Shown: piece by piece, positions 1 through 7,309 of the stretch
Layout of the letters: every line of letters begins with the position of its first letter
Position numbering within the stretch: the stretch's first letter is position 1
Source of the DNA: Synergistota bacterium
Lineage (GTDB): Bacteria > Synergistota > JAGHAJ01
NCBI GenBank assembly: GCA_021161545.1
Contig: JAGHAJ010000197.1
Coordinates: forward strand, 1-8,688
Direction of reading: 5' to 3'
Length of the DNA: 8,688 nt
Translations under genes and position numbers: made by a program
The notes under the pieces: generated by a model
The model's database searches: none
Told to the model about the DNA's origin: nothing
The model's input: the letters and a program-made list of their open reading frames with translations, nothing else

Positions 1-272
1 AGAAGGGTGCAACATATCTTGGTGCTGGCAGCGTGTATCCAACTACTACCAAAGATAATATTGTATTGATTGGTATTGATGGTCTTGCAGATATTGTTTC
101 TGCAGTTAATATTCCAGTTGTTGCTATAGGGGGGATAACGCTGGAAAACATGGATAGCGTAATACATGCTGGTGCAAGTGGTGTAGCTGTTGTCTCTGCT
201 ATCCTGTCCCAAGAGAATATAGCTGCTACAGTAAGAATGTTTAGAGAGAAGCTCTTTGGACTCATTCGTTGA
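1..272 (+). CDS. thiE: Thiamine-phosphate synthase, C-terminal part (5' end outside window)
   Basis: This is the C-terminal ~90 residues of a TIM-barrel thiamine-phosphate synthase; frame 3 is open from base 3. The enzyme joins HMP pyrophosphate and thiazole phosphate to make thiamine phosphate in the cytoplasm. Visible family marks are the [12 protein letters not shown] stretch (the P-T-x-T-K loop that contacts phosphate/thiazole), the strand-loop VVAIGGIT, and GVAVVSAI near the end, which forms the usual phosphate-binding loop. It ends with TGA at 270-272, which lies inside the 3' end of convergent lepA (11-bp overlap). The GTG at 33 is an internal valine, not a start, because homology continues upstream to the window edge. 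A TenI-type paralogue is possible, but the PTTTK and VVSAI motifs favour a true ThiE. No terminator is seen after it. Confidence 0.9.
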   Translation, partial: KGATYLGAGSVYPTTTKDNIVLIGIDGLADIVSAVNIPVVAIGGITLENMDSVIHAGASGVAVVSAILSQENIAATVRMFREKLFGLIR

Positions 273-2055
273 TCTTCAAGAACGCAAGGAAGGCATCCTG
301 CGGTATGTTTACTCTACCTATCTGTTTCATCTTCTTTTTTCCCTCTTTTTGTTTTTCCAGGAGTTTTTTCTTTCTTGTTACATCGCCGCCATAGCACTTT
401 GCAAGAACATCTTTTCTTAGCGCTTTTATAACACGCTTTGATATAACCCTTTTACCTATGGCTGCTTGGAGATTTACATCAAATAGCTGTCTTGGTATGT
501 GCTCTTTCAGTTTATCTAATAGCATCTGTGATTTATGGTATGCGTGGTCTTTGTGAACTATAAATGATAGTGCATCAACTGGCTCGCCGTTTATTAGAAT
601 ATCGACCTTTAACAGTTCAGATATCCTGTAACCAATTTGCTCATAATCGAACGAAGCGTATCCTCTACTTACGGACTTTACCTTATCATGGAAGTCAAGT
701 ATTATCTCTGATAAAGGTATTTCATAGGTTAACATAGCCCTTGTAGGATTTACATACTGCATCTCTATGTATGTGCCTCTCTTATTTTGGACTACTTTCA
801 TTATTGGTCCTATGAACTCTGAGGGGGTGAACACTGTTACCCTTGTATATGGTTCCTTTATATACTCTATTTCTCCTATTGGTGGGAACATTGCAGGGTT
901 GTTTATCTCCACTTCTGTGCCATTTTTTAACCCCACTTTGTATATTACATTTGGAACGGTTGCTACAAGTTCGAGTCCAAATTCCCTTTTGAGCCTCTCT
1001 TTGATTATGTCCATGTGTAGCATTCCAAGGAAGCCGCATCTGAATCCGAATCCAAGTGCGACTGAATTTTCTGGTGTATAGGTAAACGCTGCATCGTTGA
1101 GCTGAAGCTTCTGTAATGCATCTCTTAAAGCGGGGTAGCTTTCCCGCTCAATCGGGTAAAATCCACAAAATACCACTGGTTTCACCCTTTTGTATCCGGG
1201 TAAGGGCTCTTTTAGAGGTTTTTCTGCAAGCATTATGGTATCTCCTACACGTGTATCTCCTATGTTTTTTATGTTTGCTATGATGTATCCTACTTCACCT
1301 GCAGATAGACTCTCCTTTGGCGTCATGTTCGGCTTGAATACACCTACTTCTTCCACTTCGAATGTCTTGTGATTTGAGAATATCTCTATTTTGTCTCCCT
1401 TTTTGACATTTCCATCGAATATTCTTGCATATACGATAACTCCTTTAAAACTGTCGAATACTGCATCGAATATAAGTGCTTTCAGAGGGGCATTGGGAGA
1501 ACCCTTTGGAGAAGGTATCTGCCTTACTATAGCCTCTAATACTGCTTTTACCCCCGTGCCATCTTTTGCACTGACTAAGAGGCTGTTTTGGGCATCCAGC
1601 CCGAGGACTTCTTTAATTTCTCTTTTTACCCTATCTGGGTCTGCACTTGGTAGGTCTATCTTGTTTATAACAGGTATGATTTCGAGATTTGCGTCTACGG
1701 CCAGATAGGCGTTGGCTAAGGTTTGTGCTTCTATCCCCTGTGTTGCATCTATCACCAGTAGTGCACCTTCGCAGGCAGCCATACTTTTGGATACTTCGTA
1801 TTCGAAGTCTACATGTCCCGGTGTGTCTATGAGATTTAGGGTATAGTTATTTCCGTCTTCAGCCTGGTACTGCATGCGCACAGGTTGTGCCTTTATTGTT
1901 ATACCTCTTTCCCTTTCTATGTCCATCATATCTAATACTTGCTCTACCATCTTTCTCTCGGGTATAGTCTTCGTTATAGACAAAAACCTATCTGCGAGTG
2001 TTGATTTCCCATGGTCTATGTGTGCAATAATACAAAAATTTCTTATGTTGTCCAT
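262..2055 (-). CDS. lepA: Elongation factor 4 (LepA), ribosome-associated GTPase
   Basis: A translational GTPase of 597 aa, the usual length for EF4 (about 600). It binds the ribosome and is credited with back-translocation or a role in ribosome assembly. All G motifs are visible: P-loop AHIDHGKST (11-19), switch [11 protein letters not shown] (48-57), DTPGH (77-81), NKID (131-134) and SAK near 161. The EF-G-like domains follow, with [14 protein letters not shown]. The LepA-specific basic C-terminus contains [17 protein letters not shown], then [14 protein letters not shown], which separates it from EF-G and BipA. The ATG at 2055 is preceded by AGGAGG (2061-2066) five bases away. A promoter lies 52 bases further upstream (2108-2135). 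It appears monocistronic and its stop overlaps thiE tail to tail. Identification is secure; its cellular role is less settled in general. Confidence 0.98.
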   Translation of the reverse strand: MDNIRNFCIIAHIDHGKSTLADRFLSITKTIPERKMVEQVLDMMDIERERGITIKAQPVRMQYQAEDGNNYTLNLIDTPGHVDFEYEVSKSMAACEGALLVIDATQGIEAQTLANAYLAVDANLEIIPVINKIDLPSADPDRVKREIKEVLGLDAQNSLLVSAKDGTGVKAVLEAIVRQIPSPKGSPNAPLKALIFDAVFDSFKGVIVYARIFDGNVKKGDKIEIFSNHKTFEVEEVGVFKPNMTPKESLSAGEVGYIIANIKNIGDTRVGDTIMLAEKPLKEPLPGYKRVKPVVFCGFYPIERESYPALRDALQKLQLNDAAFTYTPENSVALGFGFRCGFLGMLHMDIIKERLKREFGLELVATVPNVIYKVGLKNGTEVEINNPAMFPPIGEIEYIKEPYTRVTVFTPSEFIGPIMKVVQNKRGTYIEMQYVNPTRAMLTYEIPLSEIILDFHDKVKSVSRGYASFDYEQIGYRISELLKVDILINGEPVDALSFIVHKDHAYHKSQMLLDKLKEHIPRQLFDVNLQAAIGKRVISKRVIKALRKDVLAKCYGGDVTRKKKLLEKQKEGKKKMKQIGRVNIPQDAFLAFLKINE

Positions 2056-2107
2056 ATTGTCCTCCTGTTGTTATTTAGGGAATGTGTTCAAGGCATTAAC
2101 CCATAGT

Positions 2108-2135
2108 ATTTTATCATCATTAAGGCTGTATTCAA
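2108..2135 (-). promoter_or_regulatory. Putative sigma-70 promoter of lepA
   Basis: On the minus strand TTGAAT (2135-2130) and TAAAAT (2113-2108) are separated by 16 bases. Transcription would start near base 2101, about 45 bases before the lepA ATG and upstream of its AGGAGG site. Only sequence similarity supports this. Confidence 0.6.
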
Positions 2136-2247
2136 AGGGTATAGATTACCATGCTCTTGCTACCCTCTCCGCTTCTTCTCCACTTCTTCCCAATCCTGAA
2201 ACTGGAATATATCTTCATACTATATGTGAGAATTTTAACGTGAGTGT

Positions 2248-2276
2248 TTGACTTCTTGCTCTGTTTACGCTATAAT
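2248..2276 (+). promoter_or_regulatory. Strong sigma-70 promoter of the MIP18-like/NifX-like pair
   Basis: TTGACT (2248-2253), a 17-base spacer and a perfect TATAAT (2271-2276). Transcription should start around 2283. This helps choose the start of the next gene: the upstream in-frame ATG at 2279 would lie before or at the transcript 5' end, leaving the ATG at 2306 as the usable one. The lepA promoter faces the other way 112 bases to the left. Confidence 0.8.
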
Positions 2277-2305
2277 TTATGTACTTCTATATGCGGGGTG
2301 GTTTT

Positions 2306-2608
2306 ATGGTAAATAAGGAACAAGTTTTAGAGGCACTGAAGAATGTTTATGACCCTGAGATCCCTATAGATATAGTGAATCTTGGTCTTATATACGGTGT
2401 GGATGTTAACGAGGATGCAGGTGTTGTGCACGTGAGAATGACCCTTACAACACCTGGTTGCCCGCTTACTAACCTCATTCTTGCAGATGTAAAGAACACT
2501 GTGAAGGGATTAGAAGGAGTTAAAGATGTTGAGCTTGAGTTAGTGTTTGACCCACCGTGGTCTCCGGATATGATAAGTGAAGATGCAAAAAAACACTTAG
2601 GGTTTTAG
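2306..2608 (+). CDS. MIP18/DUF59-family Fe-S assembly protein (SufT/YitW-like)
   Basis: A 100-residue protein that is all one MIP18 (DUF59, PF01883) domain. Family members assist iron-sulfur cluster maturation or transfer (bacterial SufT/YitW, eukaryotic MIP18). Seen here: DPEIPIDIVNLGLIY (16-30), the signature VRMTLTTPGCPL with conserved Cys52, and a C-terminal DPPWSPDMIS. The start is set at ATG 2306 because GGGGTGG (2295-2301) lies four bases upstream and the promoter -10 is only 30 bases before it; an ATG at 2279 would add nine residues but has no ribosome site. The next gene's AGGAGGG overlaps this stop codon, so the two are surely co-translated. No sufBCD genes are in view, so the client is unknown. 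Family assignment is firm; the precise role is inferred. Confidence 0.92.
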   Translation: MVNKEQVLEALKNVYDPEIPIDIVNLGLIYGVDVNEDAGVVHVRMTLTTPGCPLTNLILADVKNTVKGLEGVKDVELELVFDPPWSPDMISEDAKKHLGF

Positions 2609-2619
2609 GAGGGATTGGT

Positions 2620-3090
2620 ATGAGGATGTGTTTTACTGTAGATGAGCCTAAGGGGCTTGAGAGTGTAGTTAGTTATCACTTTGGTCATGCACCTTACTAT
2701 GTGATGGTGGATGTGGATGGGAACAGGGTTACGAATGTTGTGTCTATGGAAAATCCCATGGCGGGAGAACACAATCCCGGGGATTTACCAACGTTTATGA
2801 AGGAAAACGGCGTAAATGTGATTGTGAGTGGGGGTATGGGACCAAGAGCGCAAGAGTACTTTGCCAGCTATGGGATAAGGACGGTAGTAGGTGTGTATGG
2901 AAAGGTGAAAGACGTGCTTGAGGAATACTTGAATGGGAATGTTGAATATGCTTTGACTGCAAGTGGGGAGCATCATCACTATTCTGATAATGAGGAAATA
3001 GATAGACTGGTAAAGGAAGTGAAAGCTATAAGAGAACAGTTGGCAGAGTTAAAAGGGGTTGTAAAAAAACTTGAGGAAAAAGTCGGGTAG
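2620..3090 (+). CDS. NifX/NifB-like dinitrogenase iron-molybdenum cofactor-family protein with coiled-coil tail
   Basis: A protein of 156 aa. Residues 1 to about 115 match the Nitro_FeMo-Co fold (PF02579): a start like MCFTVDE, then VSYHFGHAPYYVMVDVD (18-34), GVNVIVSGGMGPRAQEYF and a GIRTVVGV-type strand. This fold binds metallocluster precursors in NifX, NifY and the NifB C-terminus, and occurs widely as small stand-alone proteins in anaerobes that lack nitrogenase. A histidine triplet (GEHHHYSDNEE) follows, and the last ~30 residues (about 125-156) are a Leu/Val/Lys/Glu heptad-like coiled coil. The ATG at 2620 is six bases after AGGAGGG (2607-2613), which overlaps the upstream stop; the ATG at 2626 is too close. 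Pairing with a MIP18-family gene suggests Fe-S or other metallocofactor handling, but the cofactor and partner are unknown. No nif genes are nearby. Confidence 0.88.
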   Translation: MRMCFTVDEPKGLESVVSYHFGHAPYYVMVDVDGNRVTNVVSMENPMAGEHNPGDLPTFMKENGVNVIVSGGMGPRAQEYFASYGIRTVVGVYGKVKDVLEEYLNGNVEYALTASGEHHHYSDNEEIDRLVKEVKAIREQLAELKGVVKKLEEKVG

Positions 3091-3103
3091 ATAATTTGGG
3101 GTA

Positions 3104-3132
3104 TTGAAAAGACGTGGATCTCGTGTTAAAAT
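3104..3132 (+). promoter_or_regulatory. Sigma-70 promoter for the tRNA and probably nif3-zinc ribbon-rnhA
   Basis: TTGAAA (3104-3109), a 17-base spacer and TAAAAT (3127-3132). The predicted start, near 3139, leaves a short leader of about eight bases before the mature tRNA 5' end at 3147. Confidence 0.75.
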
Positions 3133-3146
3133 TCCGATTAAGTGGT

Positions 3147-3222
3147 GGGCCCATAGCTCAGCTGGAAGAGCCACCGGCTCATAACCGGTAGGTCCCTGGT
3201 TCGAGTCCAGGTGGGCCCACCA
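3147..3222 (+). tRNA. tRNA with CAT anticodon, probably elongator tRNA-Met
   Basis: A complete 76-base cloverleaf with encoded CCA (3220-3222). The acceptor stem GGGCCCA (3147-3153) pairs with TGGGCCC (3212-3218). The D stem is GCTC/GAGC with a short eight-base loop. The anticodon stem ACCGG/CCGGT encloses loop CTCATAA, with anticodon CAT at 3180-3182. The T stem CCTGG/CCAGG carries loop TTCGAGT. It is not an initiator: positions 1-72 are a G-C pair and the three consecutive G-C pairs expected at the base of the initiator anticodon stem are absent. Elongator Met is likeliest; a CAT tRNA that becomes an Ile (AUA) reader after lysidine modification by TilS cannot be excluded by eye. No terminator follows; the next coding start is 20 bases downstream. 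Confidence 0.97.
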
Positions 3223-3241
3223 TCTTTTAGGGAGTTGGTTG

Positions 3242-4042
3242 ATGACAAAGGTTAGAGATGTGGTGGGTTTCCTTCAGCAAGTTTATCCCCCTCATTGTGA
3301 GGAACAGTGGGATAATTCAGGGTTACAGATAGGTTCTCTGGACGAGGTACTTACTTCTGCTGTTATAGCTTTGGATGTCGACCTTCCAGTAGTAGATGAG
3401 GCTATAAGCAAAGGTGCCAATCTCCTGATAAGCCATCACCCTTTGTTTTTTAGGCCATTAAAGAGAGTGGATTATTCTGCGTATATGGGTGAACTTGTGA
3501 GGAAGATTATTTTAAACGGCATAAATGTTTACTCTCTCCACACGAATTTTGATAGTGCATCTGGTGGATTGAATGATATATTGCTTGAAATGATGGGGAT
3601 TTCTTCATCTGTTCCTGTAGTCCAGCATCCTGATGGTGAATGTGGTGGTATAGGAAGGGTGGTTGTGCTTCCAGAGCCTCGTAGAGTAAAGAATATTGCG
3701 GTGGATGTGAGGATAAATTGGGAAGTTAGTGTGTTGTCCTATGTTGGTTGCCTTGATAGGTGTGTAAGTAAGCTTGCTGTATGTGGTGGTAGTGGAGCAG
3801 ACCTTATAGAAAGGTGTATTTCACTTGGAGTGGAGCTTTATATAACAGCAGATGTTAAATATCATGAAGCTATGTTAGCCCGTGCAAATGGGATGAACCT
3901 TCTGATATTGAATCACTTTGAAATGGAGCGCGCCTCATTGGGGGGATTAAAAGAGCTGCTCACATCGGAATTTGCAGGAGTAAACTTTTATTTGTCTGCT
4001 GTTTATACGAATCCCATACGACTCTATAAAGAGGTTGATTAA
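3242..4042 (+). CDS. Nif3-like dinuclear metal-center hexameric protein (YbgI/YqfO family)
   Basis: A 266-aa Nif3/NIF3-like protein (PF01784, sometimes labelled GTP cyclohydrolase 1 type 2). Members form toroidal hexamers with two metal ions per active site; the substrate is unsettled. Seen: EEQWDNSGLQIG (20-31), SHHP with ligands His65 and His66, HTNFDSA with Asp104, ADVKYHEA, and NHFEMER with His225 and Glu229. The H-x3-E spacing matches the metal ligands known in E. coli YbgI. The ~100-residue insert found in longer members such as YqfO is not present. ATG 3242 is chosen with AGGGAG (3229-3234) seven bases upstream; TTG 3239 immediately before it is a weaker alternative. It lies 20 bases after the tRNA and its stop is one base from the zinc-ribbon start, so tRNA, nif3, zinc ribbon and rnhA look like one transcript. 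Confidence 0.94.
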   Translation: MTKVRDVVGFLQQVYPPHCEEQWDNSGLQIGSLDEVLTSAVIALDVDLPVVDEAISKGANLLISHHPLFFRPLKRVDYSAYMGELVRKIILNGINVYSLHTNFDSASGGLNDILLEMMGISSSVPVVQHPDGECGGIGRVVVLPEPRRVKNIAVDVRINWEVSVLSYVGCLDRCVSKLAVCGGSGADLIERCISLGVELYITADVKYHEAMLARANGMNLLILNHFEMERASLGGLKELLTSEFAGVNFYLSAVYTNPIRLYKEVD

Positions 4043-4043
4043 A

Positions 4044-4748
4044 TTGAAAGTTGTTAGGAAGTTATTTGAGCTTCAGACAGTTCAAAAAGAGATAGAAAGG
4101 TTAACCCATAAGATGGAGAGGATTGATGTAGATGTAGATAATTATCGAAAAAAATGGGCTGATGCAAAGAAACTACTCCAATTGAAAGAGGATGCACTTA
4201 AAAAGTTGAAAGAACGATTGCTAAACGAGGAACTTGACCTAAAAGAGATAGAGGAGCATATTGCTACACTAAAGGAGAGATTGTATTCAGGGAAAGGAAA
4301 GAGTAAAGAGCTGTCTGGTATGCAGAAGAAGGTAGAAAACCTCTCTAAGAAGAGGGATAAGAAAGAGACGGTTGTCTTGGAGCTTATGGATGTTATAAGT
4401 TCTGCGGAAGAAGACTTTGCTAAGATTTCGGAAGATGTCCATCTTCAGATGGATTCGCTCATGCAGATGATAGAGGAAGCAATACTCAAACGCAAAGAAA
4501 TGGAACAACAAGTAGATAAACTTCATCGTGAGGAAGATGATATAGAAAGGGGAATAGAGAAAAAGTATCTCTCCATGTATTATGAGCTGAAGGAGTCTTT
4601 GAAAGACCCTGTAGCGGTAGTAAAGGATGGTGTATGCATGGGGTGCTCTATTTCGCTACCCTCAGATACTATAAGGAGACTAAAAGAGGATACAGAGGTT
4701 GTAAGGTGCGATAATTGCGGTAGGATGTTGATGATAGAAGGTGACTGA
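4044..4748 (+). CDS. Coiled-coil protein with C-terminal C4 zinc ribbon (CT398-like)
   Basis: A 234-aa protein. Residues 1 to about 175 are almost entirely charged coiled coil (Lys/Glu/Leu heptads, no Pro). A short linker leads to a zinc ribbon with Cys198, Cys201, Cys222 and Cys225 (CMGC...CDNC), separated by the IRRLKEDTEVVRC segment. This is the zf-RING_7 (PF02591) architecture of Chlamydia CT398, reported to bind sigma-54 (RpoN); most relatives have no known function and no RpoN link is shown here. The start is chosen as TTG 4044 because AGAGG (4030-4034) is nine bases upstream; an in-frame TTG at 4035 would abut the same ribosome site and is unlikely. Its stop overlaps the rnhA ATG by one base (TGATG), so the genes are translationally coupled. 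The neighbourhood with Nif3 and RNase H recurs in other bacteria, to my knowledge. Confidence 0.9.
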   Translation: MKVVRKLFELQTVQKEIERLTHKMERIDVDVDNYRKKWADAKKLLQLKEDALKKLKERLLNEELDLKEIEEHIATLKERLYSGKGKSKELSGMQKKVENLSKKRDKKETVVLELMDVISSAEEDFAKISEDVHLQMDSLMQMIEEAILKRKEMEQQVDKLHREEDDIERGIEKKYLSMYYELKESLKDPVAVVKDGVCMGCSISLPSDTIRRLKEDTEVVRCDNCGRMLMIEGD

Positions 4749-5167
4749 TGGTTGTAGAAGTATTTACGGATGGTGCATCCAAAGGTAACCCCGGTGATGC
4801 CTCTATAGGTATTGTACTAAGATATACTGCTGAAGGAAGGGATTGTATCGAGAGGATAGGTATGGTCATTGGCAAGACCACGAATAACATAGCGGAATAT
4901 GCAGCATTAATAGTGGCTTTACGGCGTGTTATAAAGCTTGATGCAGATGAAGTGAATCTCTTTATGGATAGCGAGCTTGTTTACAGACAGCTGATCGGAA
5001 GGTATAAAGTAAAGAGTGAAAAGTTGCAGCCTTTTTACGAGGAAGCAAAGAGATTAATGAAACGCATACCTCGAGTTACCCTGAATCACGTTATGAGAAA
5101 CCAGAACAGAGAAGCAGATGCATTTGCCAATGAAGTGATGAGGCTTTATAAGGGCTATGTGAGGTAA
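4748..5167 (+). CDS. rnhA: Ribonuclease HI
   Basis: A 139-aa type 1 RNase H, which degrades the RNA strand of RNA-DNA hybrids (R-loops, Okazaki primers, misinserted ribonucleotides). The four acidic catalytic residues are visible: Asp8 in FTDGASKGNPG, Glu50 in TNNIAEYAAL, Asp74 in FMDSELV and Asp123 in NREADAFAN; His113 fits the catalytic loop histidine. The basic handle helix of E. coli RNase HI is much reduced, as in archaeal and Bacillus-type forms, so it resembles the compact RNase HI class. The ATG overlaps the zinc-ribbon stop, and AAGGTGA (4738-4744) supplies the ribosome site. The stop at 5165-5167 lies inside the tail of convergent feoB (13-bp overlap). Confidence 0.96.
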   Translation: MVVEVFTDGASKGNPGDASIGIVLRYTAEGRDCIERIGMVIGKTTNNIAEYAALIVALRRVIKLDADEVNLFMDSELVYRQLIGRYKVKSEKLQPFYEEAKRLMKRIPRVTLNHVMRNQNREADAFANEVMRLYKGYVR

Positions 5168-7074
5168 AATACTATGCGGCTCAAAAATGCAAGGACCGTA
5201 GCTACTACTGTGGTTAGTAGAAATATAAAGATAGTCTTTCTCCAATTGAGTTCTCTTACAAGCACTCCCATTGTGGATATACAGGGCATATAAAATACTA
5301 CGAACATGGTGAACACAAAGAGCTGCTGGTGGCTTAAAACACTACTAATATGTGTTGTTCCCAGAGCCTGAGATAGCATAATCATGGATAGTTCTTTTCT
5401 GAATATACCAAATACGAGAGTAACTCCAACCTTAGATGGGAGTCCTAATATTCCGGATGTTAACCATGAGAACATGGCGTTTATGTTGTCTTCCAGTCCT
5501 ATTGCCTGAATAGTGCTTAATATGATACTGCCTATAATTATTATAGGCCATGCAATTACGATAAATTCTTTTATCCTTAGCCAGCTTTTGGACATAACAG
5601 AACGCCACGAAGGTAGTTGATATCTCGGAATCTCCAGTATTAGTCCTGGGGTAATCTCTGGTAGCATTAAAGACATGACTTTCCCTATTATGGCAATGAC
5701 TACTATATTTATTATGTATATGGACAGAGCTGCTGCAGCACCCATGTAGTATCCAACCATAGCGAATATGATGGTCATCCTTGCGGAACAAGGGACAAAA
5801 GTAGCAAGTGTCCCTGCTATAAATCTGTCTCTGGGGGACTCCAATATCCTTAACGCCATTATTGCTGGCACATTACACCCATACCCTAATATGAATGGTA
5901 TAATAGCCTTTCCGTGCAGCCCTATCCTGTGCATGAATGTATCCATTAGAAAGGCTATTCTTGGGAGGTATCCAATATCTTCAAGCACAGAGAGTCCTAT
6001 TAGAAACGGTACCAAATAGGGCAGTACTATAGTTATACCACCAGCTATACCTTGAACTACACCGCTTAGCAGATGGTACAGTAAAGGATGGGCTTGTTTC
6101 AAGGGTATGAGCAGGTTCGTCCACTGCTCAAATAGGGCGGAAAGAGGTTCTTCTATGCTGGAACCTACGTAAAATATTCCTACAAAAAAGAGGTAGAGGA
6201 TTACGGCTAATATAGGGTATCCAAGCCATCTGCTCATTACAATGTTGTCTATGCTTTCACGGATATCCCTCTTGGGTTTTCCTATTTTAACAACATTCTC
6301 AAATATATTCATGCTGAGTGCATGTCTTTCGGAGAATACTACTATATCGGAGCTTCTACCATGTGTTTCTTTGAGTTTGTTTCTGCAGCTACCAACTCGC
6401 TTGTCTATATCTGGTATTAGTTCTTTGACCTTCTGTGTAATGATAGGATTACCTTCAAGTAGCTTTAATAGGAGAAATCTTTTTGGTATCTTTGTCTGAG
6501 AATATATCGTTTCGGGCAACTTATCTGCGAGTGTTTGAATAATGTTTTCGACATCCTTGCTGAATAGGAGTTCATTTGGTATCTGCTTTTTGTGCAAGGA
6601 TTCTAATGCCCTTGAGAAAAGCTCTGTAATTCCTTTCCCTTTTGATGCCATGATAGGTACCACATCTACACCCATTATCTTTTGTAGTTTCGGGTAGTCT
6701 ATAGACATGCCTTTTTTTTGGGCTTCATCTACCATGTTTGCTGCTATTATCATAGGTTTTTGTAGCTCTGTTAGCTCTATGGTAAGTTCAAGGCTTCTGG
6801 AAAGGAGAGATGAGTCCATTACGTTGATAATTATATCTACGTCCTCGTAGAGGAGGTATTTCATTGTTTCAAGTTCCGCCATGTCTGTGGTGCTCAAAGA
6901 ATAACTTCCAGGTAGATCAACTATCGTTGTAGATTGGCCTCTGAACCAGAATTTACTCTTTGTGAACTCTACTGTGGTACCGGGGAAATTTGAGGAAATA
7001 GACTTATAACCTGCAACCTGGTTGAACAATGTGCTTTTTCCACAATTCGGTTGTCCTACTAATGCAATGACCAT
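5155..7074 (-). CDS. feoB: Ferrous iron transporter FeoB
   Basis: A 639-aa membrane GTPase that imports Fe(II). The N-terminal G domain shows G1 GQPNCGKST (7-15), G2 NFPGTTVEF (29-37), G3 DLPGS (53-57), G4 NMVD (113-116) and G5 near MASKGKG (142-148), followed by a helical GDI-like linker. From about residue 285 multiple hydrophobic helices carry the conserved FeoB elements GYGCNVPAIMALR, PRDRFIAGTLATFVPCSARM and FRKELSMIML. It is shorter than E. coli FeoB (773 aa), mainly in the linker and the missing Cys-rich C-terminal tail. The ATG at 7074 follows GAGG located inside the feoA end; feoA and feoB are two bases apart, so translation is likely coupled. It is the last gene of the leftward ferredoxin-feoA-feoB run, and its stop overlaps rnhA. 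Confidence 0.97.
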   Translation of the reverse strand: MVIALVGQPNCGKSTLFNQVAGYKSISSNFPGTTVEFTKSKFWFRGQSTTIVDLPGSYSLSTTDMAELETMKYLLYEDVDIIINVMDSSLLSRSLELTIELTELQKPMIIAANMVDEAQKKGMSIDYPKLQKIMGVDVVPIMASKGKGITELFSRALESLHKKQIPNELLFSKDVENIIQTLADKLPETIYSQTKIPKRFLLLKLLEGNPIITQKVKELIPDIDKRVGSCRNKLKETHGRSSDIVVFSERHALSMNIFENVVKIGKPKRDIRESIDNIVMSRWLGYPILAVILYLFFVGIFYVGSSIEEPLSALFEQWTNLLIPLKQAHPLLYHLLSGVVQGIAGGITIVLPYLVPFLIGLSVLEDIGYLPRIAFLMDTFMHRIGLHGKAIIPFILGYGCNVPAIMALRILESPRDRFIAGTLATFVPCSARMTIIFAMVGYYMGAAAALSIYIINIVVIAIIGKVMSLMLPEITPGLILEIPRYQLPSWRSVMSKSWLRIKEFIVIAWPIIIIGSIILSTIQAIGLEDNINAMFSWLTSGILGLPSKVGVTLVFGIFRKELSMIMLSQALGTTHISSVLSHQQLFVFTMFVVFYMPCISTMGVLVRELNWRKTIFIFLLTTVVATVLAFLSRIVFYLT

Positions 7075-7076
7075 AG

Positions 7077-7295
7077 CTACCTCAGGACCTTTACATCTAT
7101 CTTGGCGGCTAATCCCCTACCTATTGCAACCTGTGAGCCCCCAACATTTACCAATATGGGACCGCCAAATGCTCCACGCTTGACGATAAAAAGCCTTACG
7201 CCTGGTAGGATTCCCATGTTGCTCAATGCTGACCTTCTTCCATACCCACAATATATATCTTCTACGACTAACTCTCTTCCTATGGGAGCATCCAA
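7077..7295 (-). CDS. feoA: FeoA, SH3-like partner of FeoB
   Basis: A small cytoplasmic SH3-like protein that works with FeoB in Fe(II) uptake. Visible: APIGRELVVEDIY, then the family core LSNMGILPGVRLFIVKRG, GGPILVNVGG and VAIGRGLAAKI. With the TTG at 7295 it has 72 residues, typical of FeoA. The start is uncertain: this TTG lies 18 bases from the best ribosome site (AGAGGTGAT, 7310-7318), whereas an in-frame ATT at 7304 sits five bases from it and would give an N-terminus of MTLLDAPIG, very like usual FeoA starts. A TAG at 7308-7310 closes the frame above. The TTG is kept here as the conservative choice. It lies between ferredoxin (65 bases from its stop to this start, with a hairpin) and feoB (two bases). 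Confidence 0.93.
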   Translation of the reverse strand: MDAPIGRELVVEDIYCGYGRRSALSNMGILPGVRLFIVKRGAFGGPILVNVGGSQVAIGRGLAAKIDVKVLR

Positions 7296-7309
7296 TAGTG
7301 TAATTTCCT

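Noticed and set aside
1874-2251. A 125-codon + strand frame over the lepA 5' end and intergenic region
   Set aside because: Mostly antisense to the confident lepA P-loop region; no ribosome site and no family resemblance.
2279-2305. Upstream ATG that would lengthen the MIP18-like protein by nine residues
   Set aside because: It lies three bases after the TATAAT box, at or before the likely transcript start, with no Shine-Dalgarno; GGGGTGG correctly places ATG 2306.
2620-3090. A nitrogen-fixation locus
   Set aside because: The NifX/NifB-like fold and the Nif3 name occur widely without nitrogenase, and no nifHDK, nifE/N or full nifB is present.
3147-3222. Initiator tRNA-fMet
   Set aside because: Bases 1 and 72 form a G-C pair and the anticodon stem lacks the three G-C pairs typical of initiators.
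5200-5221. CTACTA...TAGTAG inverted repeat just past rnhA as a terminator
   Set aside because: Six-base stem inside feoB coding sequence, AT-rich, with no T-run in either direction; likely chance.
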